NCBI GenBank assembly: GCA_964494085.1
Contig: CAZBQJ010000001.1
Coordinates: 248,001-312,000, forward strand
Direction of reading: 5' to 3'
DNA from: CAZBQJ01 sp964494085
Lineage (GTDB): Bacteria > Patescibacteriota > Gracilibacteria > UBA1369
DNA length: 64,000 nt
Part shown: positions 53,990 to 60,278 of the stretch, one piece after another
How positions within the stretch are numbered: position 1 is the stretch's first letter
Layout: each line of letters starts with the position of its first letter
Program-made: the position numbers and the translations under genes
Notes under the pieces: generated by a model
What the model saw: the letters and a program-made list of their open reading frames with translations, nothing else
Databases searched by the model: none
Told to the model about the DNA's origin: nothing

Positions 53990-54712
53990 TTAACCGGGGC
54001 TTACAGCTGAGCGAATCGGAGGCTTTGGAGTCACTTTTTGGCGATAATAAACTATTCCTGCAGCAAGTAGCGCGAATAGGCCTACTAAAAGCACAAAAAA
54101 CCAATTACTGCCAAGCCAGTCAGCTTGTATATCACGCGGATTTTGCAGTAACCTCTCCACAGCCGCCTGATTTAGATCAGTTTGTACCAAACCATCTATT
54201 ACCTCAACTGGTAAAGACTTCTCCACACTAGGGCTTCCCAGGGGAGAGTTCCCCTTCTTCTCCAAAAGATTTTCAGTTTGATCATTGATTGTCTGTTGCT
54301 CAACCTGATTGTTGACCGACCAATTTGCCTCGATATCTTTACGACCTTGTTCATAAACACTGATTACTTGATTGGAAATTTCAGAAATCTCTATAGATTG
54401 ATCATCAAAAATAAAGGACAACAGCAAGCCATCCGGCAAACTGACCAAATGATCTGACTTCAAGGTTAATCCCAACACTATTTTCCCCTCTTTTGGCAAA
54501 GCCTTGGCGAGGTCAATCAAAGAGTTTTGATCAGCCAAATCCTTTAAAATAGGAGCTAAAACCATTTGATCATATGAGTCTTCTTCAAATGGCTTTTTCA
54601 GATTTATATCAGCAGCCAAGCCGAGGAAATTCCGGGGTAAATTTTTACCGATCAAATCCAACTTAACTCTACCGTCTGGCAACCGGTTTTTCTGCATAAT
54701 TATTTCAGTCAT
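53990..54712 (-). CDS. Cohesin-like domain protein with C-terminal membrane anchor
   Basis: 240 aa. Residues 1-120 look like a cohesin or carbohydrate-binding beta fold: RVKLDLIGKNLPRNFLGLAADI and a later SLPDGLLLSFIFDDQSIEIS, similar in pattern to the cohesin domain of the neighbouring protein. A polar linker leads to one membrane helix (residues 206-226, WFFVLLVGLFALLAAGIVYY) and a short basic tail. No signal peptide is visible, so topology is unclear. It is encoded after the dockerin protein on the same strand, with a strong hairpin between. Confidence 0.6.
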   Translation of the reverse strand: MTEIIMQKNRLPDGRVKLDLIGKNLPRNFLGLAADINLKKPFEEDSYDQMVLAPILKDLADQNSLIDLAKALPKEGKIVLGLTLKSDHLVSLPDGLLLSFIFDDQSIEISEISNQVISVYEQGRKDIEANWSVNNQVEQQTINDQTENLLEKKGNSPLGSPSVEKSLPVEVIDGLVQTDLNQAAVERLLQNPRDIQADWLGSNWFFVLLVGLFALLAAGIVYYRQKVTPKPPIRSAVSPG

Positions 54713-54728
54713 AAAAGAAAATTAATTC

Positions 54729-54758
54729 CCCGGCCGCCGCCAAATGGCGGCGGCCGGG
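54729..54758. repeat. Perfect GC-rich inverted repeat (14-bp stem, 2-nt loop)
   Basis: Arms CCCGGCCGCCGCCA and TGGCGGCGGCCGGG with loop AA, between two minus-strand genes of the cohesin/dockerin pair. No U tract follows, so it may reduce read-through or stabilise the upstream message, giving uneven expression of the two proteins. Confidence 0.85.
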
Positions 54759-54769
54759 CCAAATAAAAA

Positions 54770-56362
54770 TTAGTACTGATGAGCAAAAGTAACTCCTAAG
54801 TCAATTAAATCGCTGCCATTAATAACACCGTCATAAGTCGTATCAACCAATCGATCAAAATTGGCGAACTGGTCGTCTTCACTAAAATGTAAAGCCAGCC
54901 TCTCCAAATCACGTCCATCAACCAGATCTGAACGGGTATTATCTCCCTTCAAACCACGGGTGTCTTGGCCCTGGATATTGACGGCTAAACTAGTTTGACC
55001 GGCCTTAACCGCGCTAATGCGATAGTCATAAACCAGTTGTGGGACAATCGCCCCACCACCAACTAGGCCATCCTGATCAGTAAATTCAGTACCCGTTGGA
55101 TTACCGATAATCACCCAATTACCATGGGCATCCTTTCTCTCAACCCGATAAAGCTCAGGATTGGAAGTCGAGGCCGCCCAACTGAGTTTAATCTGGTATC
55201 TTTGAGCACCTTCAGACACTATCAAATTTGTCACCGGCTCAATGCCTGCAGAAGCAGCATCATAAGTTGCCGACAGGTAAGTTTCGTTTAAATCCCCACT
55301 TGGTGAAGAAGCAAAAGAATCACTTGAGAAGATCACTGCGGTATTGTTTACAGGTACAGTCAACACTTTGAAATTAATTTCTAACAAGAGGCCACTTCCA
55401 TTGATTCCGGTTTTTGGATTAATAGTTCTAGCCTCAGCGACCAGAAGGCTGCCGGCCTGGCTATCTTTCAAAGCTGCCTGAAAAGAAGTTTGATCCTGCC
55501 CGGAATTACCTAGAAAACTTCCAACAACGGCATTTTGATATTCCAAAACAGACGGGTCATAATCAATTCCAAAGCCATAGGCAAATAAATTACTGACATT
55601 CTCCGCCTTTATTTGGACTTTTACAGTTTGTCCAACCTGCCAATTATTATTGGCAAATTCTGCGGAAATCCGATCAATAGCACTAGTTCCACCAGTATAA
55701 ACAGAATTAACGGCTTGTGGAGTTCCTACCAGTAATGCCCCAGCAGAACCATGAGCTCCACTACCGGTGGAAGCGGCAAAATTAGCAGCCAGATCTCCCA
55801 CAGTCGGATCAATTCTTTCCATAGTCGAGTAATTAGTGGACGATCCGGCGTACCAGGCCCCTCCACTACCATTAACTATATCGATGCTTTCGCCATTATT
55901 ATCTAGCAGCTCTAAACTATCACCGGTATTGGCCAAAGACATATTATAGATAAAATCAGCTGTTCGGTCAGCGACAGCATTTTCATTGTCTTCGATCAGA
56001 CTATAGCCATGTGAGGCAATTGTTGCCCCGGCCGGGAAAGTAAAGGCGACAACTCCATCATCCTTAATCTTCCAATTGGATAAATCCACCACCGCGCCAC
56101 TATTATTATACAATTCCAGCCATTCATCATTCGATCCATCAGCCGAACCGGCCCAGGCTACTTCGTTTATCACAACTGTACCGGCCAGTGGCGCGGCAGC
56201 CATCGCTCGCGGCAAAACGCTTCCCACCGGCATCATCGACAAGAAAAAAGCTAAACCGGTCAATCCGGCCCCCCATTTTCGGAGATCTTCAATTCCTCGA
56301 ACTGTAGTCAACTTAGCGTGAGGCCTAACAACATCATCAGGCTTACTTTGAAAATTATTCAT
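54770..56362 (-). CDS. Secreted LTD-cohesin-FN3-dockerin protein
   Basis: 530 aa. A signal-like segment lies at residues 30-57 (LTGLAFFLSMMPVGS). Lamin tail domain at 62-165 (VVINEVAWAGSADGSNDEWLELYN), cohesin-type domain at 228-365 (VGQTVKVQIKAENVSNLFAY...GIDYDPSVLEY), fibronectin-III-like domain at 375-460, and a dockerin-like pair of EF-loop repeats at 470-528 (SDLVDGRDLERLALHF and DGVINGSDLIDLGVTF). Cohesin-dockerin pairing would allow assembly with itself or with the adjacent membrane protein on the cell surface. No enzyme domain is present. Confidence 0.82.
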   Translation of the reverse strand: MNNFQSKPDDVVRPHAKLTTVRGIEDLRKWGAGLTGLAFFLSMMPVGSVLPRAMAAAPLAGTVVINEVAWAGSADGSNDEWLELYNNSGAVVDLSNWKIKDDGVVAFTFPAGATIASHGYSLIEDNENAVADRTADFIYNMSLANTGDSLELLDNNGESIDIVNGSGGAWYAGSSTNYSTMERIDPTVGDLAANFAASTGSGAHGSAGALLVGTPQAVNSVYTGGTSAIDRISAEFANNNWQVGQTVKVQIKAENVSNLFAYGFGIDYDPSVLEYQNAVVGSFLGNSGQDQTSFQAALKDSQAGSLLVAEARTINPKTGINGSGLLLEINFKVLTVPVNNTAVIFSSDSFASSPSGDLNETYLSATYDAASAGIEPVTNLIVSEGAQRYQIKLSWAASTSNPELYRVERKDAHGNWVIIGNPTGTEFTDQDGLVGGGAIVPQLVYDYRISAVKAGQTSLAVNIQGQDTRGLKGDNTRSDLVDGRDLERLALHFSEDDQFANFDRLVDTTYDGVINGSDLIDLGVTFAHQY

Positions 56363-56373
56363 TATAAAGATTG

Positions 56374-56419
56374 GTTAGGGTATTTGAGTAAATCGGCCGA
56401 TTTACTCAAATACCCTAAC
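56374..56419. repeat. Perfect 46-bp palindrome
   Basis: A 23-bp arm running from 56374 is followed immediately by its exact reverse complement to 56419; the centre is CGGCCG. It lies 12 nt before the start of the dockerin-protein gene and 32 nt after the stop of the upstream gene, both on the minus strand. As RNA it would form a very stable hairpin in the leader; it lacks a U tract. A symmetric operator is an alternative. Confidence 0.95.
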
Positions 56420-56450
56420 TGACAAACTTTTCTATATAATGAAATCTCGA

Positions 56451-56846
56451 TTAAAAACTATGTTTCAGTTTCTTCAGCATTCGATGTTTCTTGGCCAATG
56501 GGGTCGGAGGCAATTTCTTTCGAAGTTCCTTCACTTTAGCCCAATCTTTACTCTTCACTGCCTGGGCTATCTCAGTCATTTTAGCAAATTGATCAGCAGT
56601 TACCTTATCAGCTACTCTAGTATGTCCAGCTTGAATCATCTGGGCTTTCCAGCCGACATAATCTCCCGCCTCGATCAAGGAAATCACTTTTTGTCTTTTC
56701 GCTAAATCAAAATCTCTATTGATTCCGCCTGGACTTGGTTTAGACGTATCTGTATTCGTTCCATCAATACTCTGCGCACTGGCGATGGAAGTTCCGATCG
56801 CAGCAGTTACCAAAAGAGCACTAATCAGTTTCTTCGATATATTCAT
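56451..56846 (-). CDS. Small exported helical protein
   Basis: 131 aa with signal peptide (KKLISALLVTAAIGTSIASA, cleavage before QSIDG). The mature part is basic and helical (RQKVISLIEAGDYVGWKAQM, VKSKDWAKVKELRKKL) and ends in KKHRMLKKLKHSF. Third gene in line after the sigma factor and its membrane partner, so it may be the envelope sensor or the output of that system; this is inference from position. Confidence 0.7.
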   Translation of the reverse strand: MNISKKLISALLVTAAIGTSIASAQSIDGTNTDTSKPSPGGINRDFDLAKRQKVISLIEAGDYVGWKAQMIQAGHTRVADKVTADQFAKMTEIAQAVKSKDWAKVKELRKKLPPTPLAKKHRMLKKLKHSF

Positions 56847-56921
56847 AAACTTTTTGTATTAAGTAATAAATGTAAGTTCCTAGGTCGTTACATAATTGAT
56901 ACACTCTCCAGAAATTATTTA

Positions 56922-57692
56922 TTACAACTTTGGCTGATTATTCAAAAATCTTTTACGCAGACGATCGCGCAAAACCTGAGAGGGAGGCAAACGCTTATTT
57001 TTTCGAACAGATACAGCCAAAAAGCTATCTTCATCCTGTTTTTGCCCAATCACGAAAACAGTCATACCCTCTTGCAAGCCTACAAAACTATGATTTGGAG
57101 GTAAAACTTTATTTTGATTCAATCTTACCCGCCAAAGATGATTATTGTAGTCCTCCAATTGCATGACTGTAGCCGACTCCACCACCACCACATGACCGGG
57201 TAAAATGCCTTTATCCGGAAGATGGAATTTCGCTTCAAATCTTTCTTCCATCAATTGATAGGACGGCCAACTTGCTTGCAATAAATCATCCACCAAATCG
57301 GCACCCTGCGTGATATAAATTACTCCTCCCAACGCAGTCGAAAGCACAATTGCCACCAAAACTACCAAAGTAGGCTTATATTTATAGCCCTGTTCAGTAC
57401 GTTCAAATGCCCAAATTGATATTAGTAGTACCAAAATCAACAAAGCTATCCAGACCAATGGTAGAACTTCCAAGATAGCCGGCAAGCCTCGTTCACCGGT
57501 CAAACTGACAAAGTCCCATTGAGTATTAAATAATTTCAAAAAAATCAGACTGGTCACCAACCCTCCACTGATAATCGTGCTGATCAAACAAATCACCAGC
57601 AGTATGCCGATCAGGACAAATTGCCAGCGGGGACGAGGTTTGAGACCTTTGTCCTTGATCTGATCCATGATCTGTTTACTAATATTACTCAT
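56922..57692 (-). CDS. Membrane protein, probable anti-sigma factor
   Basis: 256 aa from the ATG at 57692 (MSNISKQIMDQIKDKG), which overlaps the sigma factor stop by 8 nt; the longer frame to 57749 would lie inside that gene. Cytoplasmic N-terminus of about 25 residues, then three membrane helices (near 28-58, 75-98, 106-128) and an extracellular beta-rich domain (GHVVVVESATVMQLEDYNNHLWRVRL). Coupling to an ECF-type sigma gene is what suggests an anti-sigma role. No zinc-binding HxxxCxxC motif is present. Confidence 0.65.
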   Translation of the reverse strand: MSNISKQIMDQIKDKGLKPRPRWQFVLIGILLVICLISTIISGGLVTSLIFLKLFNTQWDFVSLTGERGLPAILEVLPLVWIALLILVLLISIWAFERTEQGYKYKPTLVVLVAIVLSTALGGVIYITQGADLVDDLLQASWPSYQLMEERFEAKFHLPDKGILPGHVVVVESATVMQLEDYNNHLWRVRLNQNKVLPPNHSFVGLQEGMTVFVIGQKQDEDSFLAVSVRKNKRLPPSQVLRDRLRKRFLNNQPKL

Positions 57693-58296
57693 ATTTGAGC
57701 AGGTTAAACTTCTTGACAATTCTACGAAAATCTTCCTTGGCTCGGGCAAGCATCACGCCCACCGTACCGATCGGTTTTTTCAAAATATCACTAATTTCCT
57801 GATAATCGTAGTCTTCCAGAAAACGCAGCACCAAAAATTCTCGATAATCTTCTTTCATTAAATTCAAAATCTCACGCACTTTACCAGCCAGTTCCTTTTC
57901 AGCCATGGCAGCGGGAATGTCCACATCGTTAGCCAAAACTTTTAGCAAAGCAATATTGCCTTCATCTTCACCATCCAGGCTCACTACAGCAAATTGTTTT
58001 TTATTTTTTCGTAGATAATTCAATGCTTCATTGTGGGCAATTCTATAAATCCAGCTGGAGAAGCTTAAATCTTGGTTAAAGCCGTTCAGGTTACGGTAAA
58101 CTTTAATCATAGTTTCCTGTAAAATATCCTCAGCTTGCCCCTGATCAACCCCGGTCGAGTAGCTCAGATAGCGTAATAATTTTTTCTCATACCTTTCAAT
58201 AATCAGCGCAAAATTATCCGGATTGACCAGAGCTTTTTTGACTAATTCAGCATCTACCGAGTTTTTCTGTGCTCGCACAGTTTCCTGCTCTGACAA
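57685..58296 (-). CDS. ECF-type sigma-70 family RNA polymerase sigma factor
   Basis: 203 aa starting at a TTG. Region 2 (residues 45-110) includes QAEDILQETMIKVYRNL and SFSSWIYRIAHNEALNYLR; region 4 (residues 145-195) is a helix-turn-helix with DYREFLVLRFLEDYDYQEISDIL and TVGVMLARAKEDF. No region 1.1 or 3, as in extracytoplasmic-function sigma factors. Cotranscribed with the membrane protein and exported protein downstream, so likely an envelope stress circuit that may also control itself. Confidence 0.92.
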   Translation of the reverse strand: MSEQETVRAQKNSVDAELVKKALVNPDNFALIIERYEKKLLRYLSYSTGVDQGQAEDILQETMIKVYRNLNGFNQDLSFSSWIYRIAHNEALNYLRKNKKQFAVVSLDGEDEGNIALLKVLANDVDIPAAMAEKELAGKVREILNLMKEDYREFLVLRFLEDYDYQEISDILKKPIGTVGVMLARAKEDFRRIVKKFNLLKYE

Positions 58297-58376
58297 GGGA
58301 CTTGTTTACTATTCAATATATATACAAGCAGAAAGCCTGGAAAATTACAAAAAAGTTTTGCTCCCCCCCTCACCTA

Positions 58377-58385
58377 TGCTAAAAT
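58377..58385 (+). promoter_or_regulatory. Extended -10 promoter for tRNA-Thr
   Basis: TGCTAAAAT preceded by TA, almost the same as the box before tRNA-Arg; transcription would start near 58392, 17 nt before the tRNA. Confidence 0.5.
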
Positions 58386-58408
58386 CAGCGCGCATTGACC
58401 AGTAATAA

Positions 58409-58484
58409 GCCGCAGTAGCTCAGATGGTAGAGCGCATCCATGGTAAGGATGAGGTCACGGGTTCGATTCCCGTCTGTGGCTCCA
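58409..58484 (+). tRNA. tRNA-Thr (anticodon GGT)
   Basis: 76 nt, complete cloverleaf: acceptor GCCGCAG/CTGTGGC with one G-U pair, D stem GCTC/GAGC, anticodon stem CATCC/GGATG with loop ATGGTAA, T stem ACGGG/CCCGT with TTCGATT loop, and encoded CCA. It marks the left edge of the accessory region; parts of its 3' end recur downstream. Confidence 0.96.
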
Positions 58485-58496
58485 TTATGGCTTGTT
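58482..58496 (+). repeat. 15-bp direct repeat at tRNA-Thr 3' end (att-like, left)
   Basis: CCATTATGGCTTGTT begins with the CCA of the tRNA and is repeated exactly at 60250-60264. A direct repeat beginning at a tRNA end is the expected trace of tRNA-targeted integration. A related degenerate element (TTGAACTTCGCCCC) lies at 58508-58530. Confidence 0.6.
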
Positions 58497-58642
58497 GATA
58501 AGGAAAATTGAACTTCGCCCCTCGAGCCCACTACCTAATCCCACGAGGATGCAGTCACCGGCACACATCTAGCAAAAGAAACTCAACAGTCCAAATAGCT
58601 CTCAAATAAGACCAAATCACCCTCCTAAAAACCTTCGAGTTT

Positions 58643-58665
58643 CATGGTAAGACCGAGGTCATGGG
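58643..58665 (+). repeat. Partial degenerate copy of tRNA-Thr anticodon-to-T-arm region
   Basis: 19 of 23 bases match tRNA-Thr from the anticodon loop (ATGGTAA) through GAGGTC to GGG of the T arm. It cannot fold as a tRNA. It ends 7 nt before the truncated gene at 58672. The interval 58485-58671 otherwise holds no gene. Confidence 0.6.
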
Positions 58666-58671
58666 CTAAAC

Positions 58672-59022
58672 TTAGTATTTTTCTAAATTGAGCTCTTTTT
58701 GTCTTTCAATAAGCAATGGCCACACCTTCCCATCCATCAATTTCGGCTTACTTAAATTTATAAAGTAATAGAACTTATCAACTAGTTTAGAAAAGGCCTC
58801 TTGAGACTTAGCTTTACCGTAATAGTAAGAATTATCAATCAAGTCCACTGCACGAACTGTTAAACTTTCGTACCCATCCTCAAAGGCCTTCTGGAAAGAA
58901 TCCATGTATCTTTGCTTTTCATCAGACATGGATCTGTCTACAGTAGAATTTTTAACTATTTGAACCACCCTCACGCCAAACATTTCCTCCATTTGCTTTA
59001 AAATGTAAGTTCTCCTCGTCAT
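58672..59022 (-). pseudogene. Truncated RelA/SpoT-type HD domain fragment
   Basis: 116 aa. EEMFGVRVVQIVKNST followed by LTVRAVDLIDNSYYYG matches the second half of RelA/SpoT or related HD phosphohydrolase domains (family: IEEEFGxEVAxLVxxVT ... VRxIKLADRLDN). The first half, with the metal-binding HDxxED motif, is missing: the frame begins at the junction with the neighbouring fragment. Thus it is unlikely to hydrolyse (p)ppGpp. A small stand-alone domain remains possible but less likely. Confidence 0.6.
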
Positions 59023-59037
59023 TAAGAATGTCAGAGC

Positions 59038-59388
59038 TTGTATGCTTTAAAACACGCAGATTATGACACTAATAACTTGCTAAAGGTAACTATGCCACAA
59101 GGTTTGGTCCTACATATTGATAATTTTGGAAACCTTAAAGTTTACAACAGAAGCTCTGAATTAAATGCAGGAGTTGGCGATAAATTAAACTTATTTATTG
59201 GCGAAAGGGAATTGGGCACAGCTGTATATACAAGAAGCATGAAAGAATTGGACGCCGGAACTTTAGCTGTTTACAAAGGCAGCTCAATGGATCTTTTGGA
59301 AATTACCATTGTTCGTAAAATGAATACTGACAAGGATTTATCTGTGAAAATAGGTGATGTTATTTCAATTACTAAAGCCTCGAAATAA
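59038..59388 (+). pseudogene. C-terminal fragment of a SAM hydrolase/halogenase-like (DUF62) protein
   Basis: 116 aa. QGLVLHIDNFGNLKVYN and AVYKGSSMDLLEITIVRKM...LSVKIGDVISI match the C-terminal domain of the S-adenosyl-L-methionine hydroxide adenosyltransferase family (family: xIxxIDxFGNLxTN ... GSxGxLEIAVN ... GLKxGD). The N-terminal catalytic domain is absent, since the divergent fragment begins 15 nt upstream. Probably a relic. Confidence 0.6.
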
Positions 59389-59454
59389 CCACAAAAGAGC
59401 CAATCAACAAAATGTTTACCACGATAGGAAAGATCACGACCCCCGTAAGATTTT

Positions 59455-59485
59455 AGTTCGAACAGCGCGCCATATGTGGCTCCAT
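59455..59485 (+). repeat. Degenerate tRNA-end repeat, copy B
   Basis: Begins AGTTCGAAC like a T loop and ends TGTGGCTCCAT, an exact 11-bp match to tRNA-Thr 58475-58485. It is also about three-quarters identical to copy C at 60223-60253. The toxin-antitoxin pair lies between B and C. The 203-nt gap 59389-59591 holds nothing else I can identify. Confidence 0.6.
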
Positions 59486-59591
59486 GAAAGATTTCCCCAT
59501 GTCACGGCTTACTAAGGGCCGGGGGGTGGTGGCGCGTATAGCGGCGTTTTTAGATCTTCAACCTCTTGTTAATATTAGAAGCACTTCCCCA

Positions 59592-59864
59592 TCAATACAC
59601 CTCATCATGCGACCCAATATCAATCGGGACGATCTGATTGTCTTTAATAATAAAGTTTATTAACACGCGATAAGAGATATTGATCGAAACGCTAAACACC
59701 CCATCCAATCTCCCCGACAATTTATGCAATCTCAAGGAAGGGTGTTGCGGATTCAAGCAGAGTAGTTTCAAAACCTTTTCATATTGCTTAAGGATGTCTG
59801 GATGTTTAGCAAAAAACCTTTTAGCTCTTCTAAGATAGCTTTCAGTAATTACCAGTTTATACAT
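59592..59864 (-). CDS. RelE/ParE superfamily toxin (YafQ-like)
   Basis: 90 aa. The fold signature is clear: LRRAKRFFAKHPDI, LRLHKLSGRLDGVFSVSINISYRVL with R66, and C-terminal IDIGSHDEVY with H86, as in YafQ/RelE mRNA interferases that cut mRNA on the ribosome. It overlaps the antitoxin gene by 8 nt, the usual toxin-antitoxin arrangement with antitoxin first. Confidence 0.88.
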   Translation of the reverse strand: MYKLVITESYLRRAKRFFAKHPDILKQYEKVLKLLCLNPQHPSLRLHKLSGRLDGVFSVSINISYRVLINFIIKDNQIVPIDIGSHDEVY

Positions 59865-60114
59865 TCTTCAAATCTTTTAGATGATCCTCAAGACTTTTAA
59901 CATCAAACCTACCAGCAGCTAAATCAGCTTCTGATTCTTTCAAAGCAGTTTCCAATTCGCACTCTCGCAGATATGTATATTGTTCGATAGTAAGGACAAC
60001 AAAACGCTTTTCCCCTCGAATTGTAATAAAGGTTTCACTATTCTCCTTAGTTTTTTTGGTTAAAGCTGACGCCCCCTTAGTCTTCAACTCCTGTGCTGTC
60101 ACGTTATTATCCAT
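59857..60114 (-). CDS. Phd/YefM-type antitoxin
   Basis: 85 aa from the ATG at 60114 (MDNNVTAQELKTKGASAL); the frame extends to 60195 but the extra 27 residues do not look family-like. N-terminal Phd/YefM DNA-binding part with VTAQELKTKGASAL, ETFITIRGEKRFVVLTIEQYTYL, and an acidic C-terminal tail (ALKESEADLAAGRFDVKSLEDHL) that would wrap the toxin. It should repress its own operon. Confidence 0.85.
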   Translation of the reverse strand: MDNNVTAQELKTKGASALTKKTKENSETFITIRGEKRFVVLTIEQYTYLRECELETALKESEADLAAGRFDVKSLEDHLKDLKNV

Positions 60115-60222
60115 AGTACTATTCATAATATTATTAATATCACTACCAATTGTACCATCAGCCACAATCCAATGCAAATATGTTTGTCTCTGCATAACAC
60201 CTCACAACCTCTCCACGACTAA

Positions 60223-60264
60223 AGTTTGAACATCGCGCCAAATGGAGCCCCATTATGGCTTGTT
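60223..60264 (+). repeat. Degenerate tRNA-end repeat, copy C, with 15-bp att-like match
   Basis: AGTTTGAACATCGCGCCA resembles copy B; then CCATTATGGCTTGTT (60250-60264) exactly repeats the bases from the CCA of tRNA-Thr onward. Together with 58482-58496 it encloses 1.77 kb holding the two gene fragments and the toxin-antitoxin pair. Confidence 0.65.
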
Positions 60265-60278
60265 AGTTTCGTCAGCCA

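Noticed and set aside
58643..58671. Second tRNA gene
   Set aside because: Only the anticodon loop to T-arm start is recognisable; no acceptor or D arm can pair.
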